The notes under the pieces: generated by a model
Seen by the model: only the letters and a program-made list of their open reading frames with translations
Told to the model about the DNA's origin: nothing
Databases searched by the model: none
In this document: piece after piece, positions 1-8,600 of the stretch
Layout of the letters: the number at the start of each line of letters is the position of its first letter
How positions within the stretch are numbered: the stretch's first letter is position 1
DNA from: JAEUSG01 sp964590225
GTDB lineage: Bacteria > Fibrobacterota > OXYB2-FULL-49-7 > JAEUSG01
DNA: 32,575 nt
Direction: 5' to 3'
NCBI GenBank assembly: GCA_964590225.1
Contig: CAZPWS010000034.1
Location: 1-32,575 of the forward strand
Program-made: the position numbers and the translations under genes

Positions 1-124
1 TCGGGTTGAATTGTTCAACTTGCATTAGACAGTTTATTCTTGACGCACTCATATGTTAACCCTCAAAATTAATTACGAAATGATATGAGTAAAATACAAT
101 ACTCTTTTTGCCGTGATAAAGATT

Positions 125-1084
125 TTAGCGAGAAAAGGCTTTTAGAGCAGCAATAGCAGCTTCATAATTCTCTTTTGGAACCTCATTCTGTACCGCATTA
201 GAAGCACCAAAGACGAATCGATTGTATAACTTACATTCATTTAACAAGTTTCTCGCTTCGGCATATACAGTTTCAGGTGTTCCGGACACAAGATTGCCGC
301 AATCGAGATTACCACACAGCGCAACCCGTCCACAAGATTTTTCGAGCGAGGCTGACATTTTCATACCGGCAACAGGATCTATGGCCTGAATGGCGTTTAC
401 ACCCGAATCACACAAAAGATCAAAAATGGGCATGATATTTCCGTCCGTATGAATTATCGACAAAAGTTCACTCTCCTTTGCCGATAACGCCCATTGCCGC
501 AAAAAGGGCATAACAAATCGAGACAACTGTTCGGGACTAAAGAAAGGCCCCCTGTTGTCGGATAAATCTGAAGCTGTTACAACTGCGTCAACACCAGCAT
601 CTCTGGCTTTTTTGATATTCTCAATACCGTTTGCAAGCATACGCGATGCCATCTGATCGATCTCTTCCGGAGCATCAAATAATTTATATGAAAAACTGAC
701 ATAATTATCCGCCCCGGGCATTGCCATTACACCACCTGTAACCGCTATAACAAGAATATCGTCCGGGAGGGCTTTTCTGATCAACCCCGCCTGCCGAAAA
801 CGATACTCATCTGGCATCCAGTAATATGCAGGCTCACCAGGCGATGTTTCCCAATAACCGCCAGGCACAGTAACTCCAGAAAAACCTAATTTCACAGCAA
901 CCTCGGCCACTACGCCGGCATTTACTTCAACCTGTTTTTCCTTCTCTTGTGTTGATAACGAGCTGAACTCAGTACCAATTTTAAATGGCTCGTTAGTAAA
1001 CTTGTGCCAGGGATGAAATTCCAAATCCCAATGCGATACATAATTACAGATAGAGCTTCCTTCGAGGGCAGTACGCATAATCAT
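125..1084 (-). CDS. Uroporphyrinogen decarboxylase-like (MtaA/CmuA-type) protein
   Basis: A 319-residue cytoplasmic protein without signal peptide. It shows the URO-D fold pattern: a conserved FFSPEQLSRFVMPFL stretch (residues 181-195), then an IHTDGN motif with His212 (the metal/cofactor-side motif of the MtaA/CmuA branch), then a VNAIQAIDP strand and a final strand with GNLDCG. Family members decarboxylate uroporphyrinogen III or, in the MtaA/CmuA/MtbA branch, transfer methyl groups between corrinoid proteins and coenzymes. No other heme gene is nearby, so the methyltransferase-like branch is more plausible, but the substrate is unknown and no corrinoid protein is seen in the window. It is the last gene of the minus-strand secreted-protein operon, 13 bases after the phosphatase gene. 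Start may be residue 1 or Met3; only a weak GGTAG precedes them. Confidence 0.8.
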   Translation of the reverse strand: MIMRTALEGSSICNYVSHWDLEFHPWHKFTNEPFKIGTEFSSLSTQEKEKQVEVNAGVVAEVAVKLGFSGVTVPGGYWETSPGEPAYYWMPDEYRFRQAGLIRKALPDDILVIAVTGGVMAMPGADNYVSFSYKLFDAPEEIDQMASRMLANGIENIKKARDAGVDAVVTASDLSDNRGPFFSPEQLSRFVMPFLRQWALSAKESELLSIIHTDGNIMPIFDLLCDSGVNAIQAIDPVAGMKMSASLEKSCGRVALCGNLDCGNLVSGTPETVYAEARNLLNECKLYNRFVFGASNAVQNEVPKENYEAAIAALKAFSR

Positions 1085-1097
1085 ATTCTACCAAATA

Positions 1098-2498
1098 TTA
1101 CCTGATCAGACATATTCTCCTTGAAACAACCCTGCTACCATGCGAAGCCTTTACTAAATAAAAACCATTGTTTTTCAGCTTGCCATCAAAGTTAAGCATG
1201 TCAGTATTAACTTCACGCGTTACCATACTACCATTTAGATTATAAATCTCAATGGTAGCTTTTACGCCATTGGTAGAAATATCTACGCTGCCTTTAAATG
1301 GATTAGGTGTACAACTTAGCACAAATGGAAGTGCGCTCCTTAACGCAGAAACATCATTGGAGGTGTTATCCCTATTATCTATTATAAATGAGTCGATTAC
1401 TGTTAGGTTGGAACCGAGCAGGTAGGTTTTCTGGCTGTAAATTCCTTGCGCAGGTGAATCTACAACGGCTATGGAATATGAAAAATCCGTAGCATTATAT
1501 GCTGCCACATAACTTGCCGGAGTACCAGCAGGTTCAAGATTTGGACAACCTGGCGCGTTGTAAATGGCATATCCTGGCTTTTGTGTCTCACTTACTGCTG
1601 CCGGATACGATCCGTTAGAAGTCGCGGGATTCTGAATCCAGTGCGTTCGCACAAAATAGTGCATGTGTCCATTTAACACAAGTTGACAACCAGCAGTACC
1701 ACAATAGTAGGCCGTCTTCATATTGTTGGTTGTTCCGGTAAGTCCATAAGTTGGTTCGTGATCCATGCCAATTTTAAAAAGAGCATCTGTATCCTTGAAC
1801 TTTGTATAGGCTGGTTGTGAGTTAACATAAAGTCCGGTATGTATTGCTAAAAAGGCAGTGCTGCCATATTTAAATGTATAGTAACGGCCGGAGTCGGGCA
1901 ATACACAAAATGTTTCGATATACTGATCTATACCGTCATGGTTTCCTTTTACAGGCACAAGAATGGTGTTAGCAAAAACTTCTGGCGTGTGAGTAAACAT
2001 GGAATCATAGCTACATGTAGCCTTATAAGGATTTGAGGCACATTGAGTACTTCCGTCTGACCAGATAAGATCGCCAACTATAACCAGCAAATCAGGATGG
2101 AAATTAACAAACATCTCTCTGAAAGTATCCGAAGCGTTTTTATCAACCTTCTGTGTATCAGAAGTAAGAGCAATAACAACGGAAGTGCCTGAAGCCGGTG
2201 CTGTTCTGAACGAACCGGCAATACTGGTATCTCCATCACATATCACTCTATACGCATACCTCGTGCCTGGTTGCAGTCCCGTGAGATGTGCTCCACGCAA
2301 ATCGCCTGCTGTGGAAAAATCAAGGGTTTCACTGCCGAGAAGGCCATAGATCACTGTTGCATCGGCAGTTGACTTCCACCGGACATGAACACCAGTACCT
2401 GGAGAATCGGCATCTATCAAAAGATATGGCTGGACAAGTATGGCCGAAAATCCACTCGACAACAGCACAACAGAAAGAACAAGAAAGATCAATTGCAT
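1098..2498 (-). CDS. Secreted purple-acid-phosphatase-like metallophosphoesterase with T9SS sorting domain
   Basis: A 466-residue secreted protein. Domains: signal peptide (about 1-19), a fibronectin-III-like N-terminal domain typical of purple acid phosphatases (about 22-101), a metallophosphoesterase domain (about 105-300), and a C-terminal T9SS domain starting at TPNPF. Visible metal-ligand motifs: SDTQ (Asp114), GDLIWSDG (Asp143), GNHD (Asn186-His187), DHEPTY (His247) and NGHMHYFVRT (His278, His280), the last matching the PAP-type GHVHxYERT. The first motif has Gln where many metallophosphatases have His or Gly. Likely role: hydrolysis of phosphate monoesters or diesters outside the cell; the substrate is not evident. 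The start is set at the ATG at 2498 because GAGGGGG lies just upstream; an in-frame TTG at 2522 lies before that ribosome site. Gap to the upstream gene is 30 bases. Confidence 0.85.
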   Translation of the reverse strand: MQLIFLVLSVVLLSSGFSAILVQPYLLIDADSPGTGVHVRWKSTADATVIYGLLGSETLDFSTAGDLRGAHLTGLQPGTRYAYRVICDGDTSIAGSFRTAPASGTSVVIALTSDTQKVDKNASDTFREMFVNFHPDLLVIVGDLIWSDGSTQCASNPYKATCSYDSMFTHTPEVFANTILVPVKGNHDGIDQYIETFCVLPDSGRYYTFKYGSTAFLAIHTGLYVNSQPAYTKFKDTDALFKIGMDHEPTYGLTGTTNNMKTAYYCGTAGCQLVLNGHMHYFVRTHWIQNPATSNGSYPAAVSETQKPGYAIYNAPGCPNLEPAGTPASYVAAYNATDFSYSIAVVDSPAQGIYSQKTYLLGSNLTVIDSFIIDNRDNTSNDVSALRSALPFVLSCTPNPFKGSVDISTNGVKATIEIYNLNGSMVTREVNTDMLNFDGKLKNNGFYLVKASHGSRVVSRRICLIR

Positions 2499-2528
2499 AA
2501 AATTACCCCCTCTTCTAATCAAGTTTAA

Positions 2529-4448
2529 TCAACGCAACATCGTAAGCGACTTAACAATGGCTTTACTACCATATTTGAGCTTATAATAATAAACCCCAGA
2601 GCTGGTAATTAACCTTCTCGCATCACGCCCATTCCATATGACAGCTTTTTTCGTTACTCCCGCCCTACCCACTTTACCATTAGCAAGAGTAATAATTTTT
2701 TTTCCTGCAATATTGTAAATAGACAATTCATAATCAATATCAAGCGGCTGTGGTGGTATGGAAAAAATAAGTTTTGCTTCGGCGTTAAATGGATTTGGGG
2801 AGGACATAATAGTAGATGCTATGTTCAGATCATGTTCTACAGATGCATTCTCATATGATGTACTAAATGCAGTATCCAACGGGAAAAATGCCATTGAAGT
2901 CTGAATTCTGAAACCGCTGCAAGAGCAACCATGTTGGCCATCGGGCATATTCAATATACCACCGGCAGGAATCATGTTTGACCAGCACGATGGTCTGGCA
3001 TTACCTGTTAACTCAATATACCGCGCAAGAGTTTTATCCGGATTAATTTTCACAACGCTATGCCTATCCACTCTACCAAAAAGGTGCGACAAAGAGGCGG
3101 TAAAAGTCCCACATCTACCGGGAGTAGCTTCTTTACAGGTTGTTACAATGCCAGTATTAACATCTACAAATCCGTTCAAATCTTTTGTGTAATAAGAACC
3201 AGCTACTACTGCGGGATGACGCAGTCCGGCGCCATGGCCATCCTTTGTAATCCCATCCTTAATTACAACCACCCACAGCGAATCACCGCCCTGAACATCA
3301 TAAGCATATGTACGATAAGCCATTTTACCCCAAGAGGTATCTTCAATCCCCGCACAGGTTCCCTGAATAAAAAGTTTATTATCGGAAAAGAGCATTACAC
3401 AGCTAAACTGTATTTCGCTTAAATCAACTCTTCTTTCCCATATCTTAGTGCCATTCTTAATGTCGAGTGCAACTATTTTGCTATTCCGATTGCCTAAAAG
3501 AAATGGTAAATTCAGCATGAAGGTATCCGCTTGTAAGGTCAGCGGATTAGTGCTTTCTACAAACATAACTTTACTGTCTGCAACTACTATTGTAGGATTT
3601 ACAATACAGCCAGAATCAGGGACATATGTCCATAGTGGCATATCTTTGTCATCGAGTCTATTCAATGCAAACAGCGAGTGGCTAACTTCCTGGAGGAAAT
3701 ACTCATGCCGCCCATGCACAGCTTTCTCTGCCCAACTTGACCACCCCTGAACAACAGAGGGAATCCGCTTAACAACACTTCCAACAAGCACATTATCGTA
3801 ACTGGCAAGGTATCCCCATCTGTCATTAGTCCCGCTTATTGATGAAGGGATTGTAAATGTCATTTGTTCTACCCCTTCTCTTGGCAAAAAGGCAAGACAA
3901 GAGCTGCCAGATAAGACATATAAAAAATCGTCCTCAAGAACCATATGTCCTGTAACGAAAGGATGTGGAACTCGAGTTGACAAAGAAACATCTTTTTCCC
4001 ACAGTACCGTTCCATTGTAAGGATCAACGGCTGTAACACAATGGTTACCGGCGATTACCATTAACCCATTTTTCCATAAAGGCATCATACCACGCGTATG
4101 CCTATCCATCGCTCGCTGTGGCCCTGGACGACCAAACCATGACAAATAATATTTGTCACGCGTGTAAGGATCAAAAGAATTGGGATTTCTGTCTGGGCAA
4201 CAATATGGGTGACTCCACTCACCCGCACCACTTACACCACCTTTCCGAACGAGCTCGTTGCCAGTAAGAGATATTCCACCGTATGGCCGCAGAAGCCTTG
4301 GTACCTCGCTTACATATCGGCCATTATAAGACTGTGAAGCGGCATATTCATCATGTACCACAACATTGAATAAACAATCACCAAAAGGGAGTTCATTTGC
4401 TGCCGTTGCTATAACAGTATATTTTTCCATATGCATCCGCCTTATCAA
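2529..4448 (-). CDS. Fragment 3 of the split propeller protein: C-half of methyltransferase-like domain, propeller, T9SS tail
   Basis: This 639-residue open frame begins with the second half of the methyltransferase-like domain (NELPFGDCLFNVVVHDEY, then EVPRLLRPYGGISL, equivalent to the LPF...D and RxLRPGG segments). It continues with PQQ-like blades such as GLMVIAGNHCVTAVDPYNG and NSKIVALDIKNGTKIWERRV, and ends with a T9SS domain that begins SSPNPFNAEAKL. The annotated TTG start at 4448 is not a credible independent start: no signal peptide and no Shine-Dalgarno sequence are seen there, yet the tail demands export. This supports joining to the upstream fragments. Confidence 0.65.
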   Translation of the reverse strand: MIRRMHMEKYTVIATAANELPFGDCLFNVVVHDEYAASQSYNGRYVSEVPRLLRPYGGISLTGNELVRKGGVSGAGEWSHPYCCPDRNPNSFDPYTRDKYYLSWFGRPGPQRAMDRHTRGMMPLWKNGLMVIAGNHCVTAVDPYNGTVLWEKDVSLSTRVPHPFVTGHMVLEDDFLYVLSGSSCLAFLPREGVEQMTFTIPSSISGTNDRWGYLASYDNVLVGSVVKRIPSVVQGWSSWAEKAVHGRHEYFLQEVSHSLFALNRLDDKDMPLWTYVPDSGCIVNPTIVVADSKVMFVESTNPLTLQADTFMLNLPFLLGNRNSKIVALDIKNGTKIWERRVDLSEIQFSCVMLFSDNKLFIQGTCAGIEDTSWGKMAYRTYAYDVQGGDSLWVVVIKDGITKDGHGAGLRHPAVVAGSYYTKDLNGFVDVNTGIVTTCKEATPGRCGTFTASLSHLFGRVDRHSVVKINPDKTLARYIELTGNARPSCWSNMIPAGGILNMPDGQHGCSCSGFRIQTSMAFFPLDTAFSTSYENASVEHDLNIASTIMSSPNPFNAEAKLIFSIPPQPLDIDYELSIYNIAGKKIITLANGKVGRAGVTKKAVIWNGRDARRLITSSGVYYYKLKYGSKAIVKSLTMLR

Positions 4449-4827
4449 GTCTTATTTTTAGATTTTCGGCCTTAGCAGAATCAGCCACAATACAAACGAC
4501 ACTCATGTCCGAAGCAGCGGCAATACTATATGCAAGCCCTCCAAATCCGTTCTCATCTATAACCAACGCATACCCCTGAGTTACACCACTTAGAGATATT
4601 ATAGTCTCTGCCGCGGCAGCATATTGCTGACCAGATGTAGAACCTACAAAAGTAAATGGTTCCATAGATGGTTGTACTACATTGGCGGGTGAGGTAGAGT
4701 CGGATCCAAAGCAGTAGATATAGCCGGAATCGGTGCTGATATAAAGCTTCTGATCGGCAAAGGCCAACGAATAGGGGTTACCTTTAACGGCCAGTGTCCA
4801 TGTGGTTGAACCGGACGCGGTAACCAA
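4393..4827 (-). CDS. Fragment 2 of the split propeller protein: propeller strand and N-half of methyltransferase-like domain
   Basis: This 144-residue open frame carries the blade text LYISTDSGYIYCFG and then a Rossmann-like stretch, GYALVIDENGFGGLA followed by VVCIVADSAKAENLKIRL, that resembles motifs I and II of class I SAM methyltransferases. The TTG at 4827 is only the first possible start; the frame is open upstream to the A4 run near 4868, so a separate translation start is doubtful. The ribosome would need a shift at the A5 run at 4422-4426 to continue into the third fragment. Confidence 0.55.
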   Translation of the reverse strand: MVTASGSTTWTLAVKGNPYSLAFADQKLYISTDSGYIYCFGSDSTSPANVVQPSMEPFTFVGSTSGQQYAAAAETIISLSGVTQGYALVIDENGFGGLAYSIAAASDMSVVCIVADSAKAENLKIRLDKADAYGKIYCYSNGSK

Positions 4828-4841
4828 ACCGGCCGTCCCTT

Positions 4842-5657
4842 TTATAGAATCACCACCAACGCTATAATTTTAGCTCCCCACCAGATATCATGGGCCTGAA
4901 CACCCCAACTAATAAATTTCCCCATGGGCCAGGTAAGTTTCGAAACCCCAAGTGTGTCAATAGAGTTAACAAGGTATCCTTCCGCTACTGATCCATATGA
5001 TGAAACAATCAAATTTGCCCCATTCCCAACACTAACACTACAACGCCACACCCCCATAGATATTGAGGTTTCAGGAAATAAACCAGCGCCAAAATGAGCA
5101 GTGCTACCAACAACAGCAATATCTGTCCGTATTGGAGCTGAGTATATAAAGCGGTTATTTCCAGGAAGCCACCTTTTACCAATAATTGGCAATCTCTCCC
5201 AAAGCAGAGCGCCATCTAAAGTATTCAAGCAGCGAACAACGCCATCATCTGATCCGAAAACAACACTGCTGCCAGAAATTGAAGGAGCAAAACGAACTGG
5301 AGCATTGGTCAAGTATGTCCAAATTTCATTTCCGCTCTCTGCATTCAGGCACACAAGCTTATTTTCCGATGACGACCCATAAAAAAGCTTATTATCGGAA
5401 ACAACAACCTGAAAAGCATAATCATATGTTGGAAGTGGTGAGTTTTTACCAAGTGGGCCTTGAGGTGGCCAAGCAGGAGAAGGCTTTTGTCGGGACTTAT
5501 ACAACCACTTCAGATACATTTTGGCAGGTATTTCCCCCTCCGCAACAGCGCTTCGCAAACAATCACGCCTGTACATAGGCCAGTCATCTGCCAATGCGGA
5601 GCTTGCACATAGAACAACCACCGCCATGCATATAGAAACAAAAAAGTGTGACCTCAT
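4842..5657 (-). CDS. Fragment 1 of the split propeller protein: signal peptide and first PQQ-like repeats
   Basis: This 271-residue open frame starts with a clear signal peptide (MRSHFF..., cleavage near ALA-DD) followed by DWPMYRRD, the typical opening of secreted PQQ/BamB-like propellers. It contains repeats of the form KLVCLNAESGNEIWTY and VVRCLNTLDGALLWE, which are PQQ-type propeller blades. It stops at TAA 4842-4844 a few residues after the homopolymer break at 4868-4871; the similarity pattern continues in another frame as VGGDSIKGTAGLVTASG. Translated alone it would give a truncated, exported protein without a sorting domain. Confidence 0.7.
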   Translation of the reverse strand: MRSHFFVSICMAVVVLCASSALADDWPMYRRDCLRSAVAEGEIPAKMYLKWLYKSRQKPSPAWPPQGPLGKNSPLPTYDYAFQVVVSDNKLFYGSSSENKLVCLNAESGNEIWTYLTNAPVRFAPSISGSSVVFGSDDGVVRCLNTLDGALLWERLPIIGKRWLPGNNRFIYSAPIRTDIAVVGSTAHFGAGLFPETSISMGVWRCSVSVGNGANLIVSSYGSVAEGYLVNSIDTLGVSKLTWPMGKFISWGVQAHDIWWGAKIIALVVIL

Positions 5658-5691
5658 ACGAACCTCCAATTGGCTATACTCAACACAATCT

Positions 5692-8600
5692 CTATCTAAT
5701 TAGTGTTATCCGCTGAACCATAGTCTTTCCGTGGCTACCCACTCGCGCTATATATGTCCCCGAAGGAGCATAGGAGGCATCCCATCGCCATCTGCAAACG
5801 GCGCCGCTCATTAACGCTGGCTTGTCAAACTGTGCAACCATCTCTCCTTTTACATTATAGATTTCAAGCTTCATGCCGTTATTTTTACCAGTTGAGTTGG
5901 AAATTCTGGCAGTAATATTCACAACTGGATTAAAGGGATTTGGAACAGCAGCGATAAAATCTTCTTCCGCTGCTCCTTCATGACTTGAGACAGGCAACGA
6001 AAAAGTAGTATGACCTTTTACAATCACCCAATAAGTGGCACAACTTGACGACCCACCCTGACCGCCAAGCTTGACTACACCCGCAGTACATGCTTTGGCA
6101 TAAATACGATAATTAGAAACCGAAGAACTCCACTTGCCTCTTATTGTGTCTCCAGTATAGGCAAATCCCGAAGAAAGCCATGACGGAACATTGTTGCATG
6201 GATCTTCGTGCGCCACAAGAACAGTGCATGGCTTATTAACAGTAAAGGTAATGTAGTTTGCCGAAGTTTTACCATAATTACCATCGTAAACACGCATATA
6301 GGTTAGCCCTTTATACTTATCACCAAGCGAATCAACTGTCGCTACTCGGTCGATGTATATGAACTTGCCCTTATCTAGAACATCCCATGTTACTGTCCCC
6401 CCGTCAATTGTAGCGCTGCTAATCTGGAGAATTTCAATAAATGTAAATTCCCTGATTGTCTCGCCAGTAATGTTTGGTGTTGCAGCGACATCTTGTATTT
6501 TAGTTATTGTTATGGTAAATGTTTTATTGGTCTGCATTCCGCTTACAGAAAGCGTTACGGAACGCCTATCGCCCGAAAGCTTCGCAGAAGTAATAATAAC
6601 CCCATCATTCACGGCATAATTAGACAGAGAGGTCATTACTGAGCTATCTATAACTTCATTGAATGTAAGCTGAATTGTTGACGAGTCTGCAATAGCAAAG
6701 ACCTTGACCAACTCTGGTGGAGTGATGTCGGGGGTGGTGGTTACTGGATAACCAGCACTTTTTACTCCTTCCATAAAAAACTGATTTGTGGCAGAAATCT
6801 GGTATGTATATGTCGTGAGCCCGAAAACCGTCGAATCCACATACGAAGTATTCGTAACAGTTGCCAAAAGTACCCCGTCCCTATACACAGAGTAGTATCT
6901 GACTCCTGTTTCCGGATCTGCCGATGCGCTCCACGCCAACTCAATTCTATTGGCTGTAACGGTAGTAGTCTGTAAACTAGAGGGCACCGAAGGGGGGGTT
7001 ATGTCACTCAATGCCCTGTTTGAAAGCGCACTTAAATTGTATGCGGAATCGAAACTATAAACCGCCACACATAAGTTTCCTGCTGCTGGGGCCTTAAACG
7101 AGAAGCGCTCTGTGGATTGTGGAGTGGCCATAAAAGATGGCCCAAAAACACCTGCCGCCCACCAGTTCATTTGCATGGTATCGGCTGTATAGTCCTCTGA
7201 AATGAACCTTGAATCATATAACACCATATAGCGTTTTGCATCAACTGGAGCAGTCCAAGATAAAACGCAAGAATCACCGTTTCGGGTCATTGTTAAATTG
7301 TTAATAGCGGACGGCGGAACAGTGTCTGCCTTGGGATTTTTCTTTACAAAATCATATACCCTGCCGCCCCATTTCCCCTTCCAGTCTGGAACCGTTAGAC
7401 CAGAACCGCCGTTGATTCCATATTTCAGATATTGCTCAAGAAAATCCCAATATCTTTTTGTACCAGAATGATAATAATACCAGGCAAATGGATCGACAAG
7501 CGACATGCTCCCATAATATGAAGCATTTACCATATTTGGATATCCTTCGTACGCAAAGCTGCCATACTGGTAATTATACTCCATTTGAGAAGCCAGCACC
7601 TTGAACATTTCAACATAATTCTGCCAACGGGAAGGATTTCCTTTAACGGCTTCAAGATAGGTACAGACACCCCGCAAACCGAAGCCAACCATCCATGGCT
7701 TAAAGTAGCCCAGTCCCGTCACCCTGTTAAACGATCCGCCATATCGATAAAGCCAGAAATAGGTCATCATATTCAGACCAACAGTATCACCTGTAATTTT
7801 ATAGGCATTCATTGCGTTCGTTCCTTCATGCCCCTGATCGCGGTACGATGAAGCGCCGCATTCAGCAACACTACACGCAACAGTATTTTTTAAATATTCA
7901 CCGTAAAAACTATACCAATCCTTAATCCATGGATTGCCTGACAGATAATAGGCATCTGCTACATGGTAATACCACATATGCTCCTGATCTCTCGGACGAG
8001 CATCCTGCTCGGTTCCCTTTAAATAAGCAGTATCAAGCTGAGAGCCGCCAGACAACTGCCTCCTCCAGAGATTCGATTGATAACTTAAATTTCTATTATG
8101 TGGAAGATTTGCTCCCAGTTTTAGAAATGGATAGTCATTTGCATAAGTGTACTGCGCCATCGAGTGCGGCTTTGTATTAATTTCCTCAAGCGCGTACTCC
8201 TGAGCTTCGTAATAGTTCAACGGATTTTCTGTAACTACAAAGTCGCCCATACCATCCGGCAATCCACCAGCCTGAGCAGGCGCCCACCGCCTTGCACCGC
8301 TATTATAGCTAAACCAATCCCAACCCATTCTCTTGTAACTTGACGGTTTTCTCGCTGTATCCGGCGTTGCATACTTAGTCTGAACAGGTACAACACCGCC
8401 ATAATCAAGAGTTGCCTTAGTCTGATAATACCACGCTGTTGACAATGAGACCACCGGCGGGTACTCAAATGTTTTCGCTAGCGCATTTAGTTCAGACGCG
8501 GTCATAGAACTATTATGAAAGGCGAGCAATATCTCCTTGTAAACATGCTGCATATCTTCTAGCCAGTAAAGCTTTTGCCAATAAGGCTGTGTTGTCGCAC

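Larger units (their letters stand above)
2529..5657 (-). pseudogene. PQQ-type beta-propeller with nested methyltransferase-like domain and T9SS tail, split by two frameshifts
   Basis: Three adjacent open frames together make one recognisable secreted protein of about 1042 residues: signal peptide, first propeller half, an inserted Rossmann methyltransferase-like domain, second propeller half, T9SS sorting domain. The frames break at two A-runs of the coding strand. At 4868-4871 an A4 run would rejoin the frames as A5. At 4422-4426 an A5 run would rejoin them as A4. With both changes the net length is unchanged and the protein reads without stops. Large PQQ-repeat proteins with a methyltransferase-like insertion are common in Planctomycetes-type genomes; their reaction is not known to me. 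Start is the ATG at 5657, preceded by GGAGG. It lies 34 bases after the lyase-like gene and 30 bases before the phosphatase, so it belongs to the same operon. Whether it is a true pseudogene, a sequencing artefact or a recoded gene cannot be told from the sequence. Confidence 0.75.

Noticed and set aside
5..19. GTTGAA-TTG-TTCAAC inverted repeat at the left edge
   Set aside because: Short, no gene start nearby inside the window, no T-run for a terminator; too little context for a call.
125..1084. Heme biosynthesis role (true HemE) for the UroD-like protein
   Set aside because: It is shorter than usual, has the HTDGN form of the motif, and lies in a glycan operon without other heme genes.
7585..7851. 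Plus-strand open frames within the lyase-like gene
   Set aside because: Several short frames in this large gene have no recognisable domain or start signal; they are antisense shadows.
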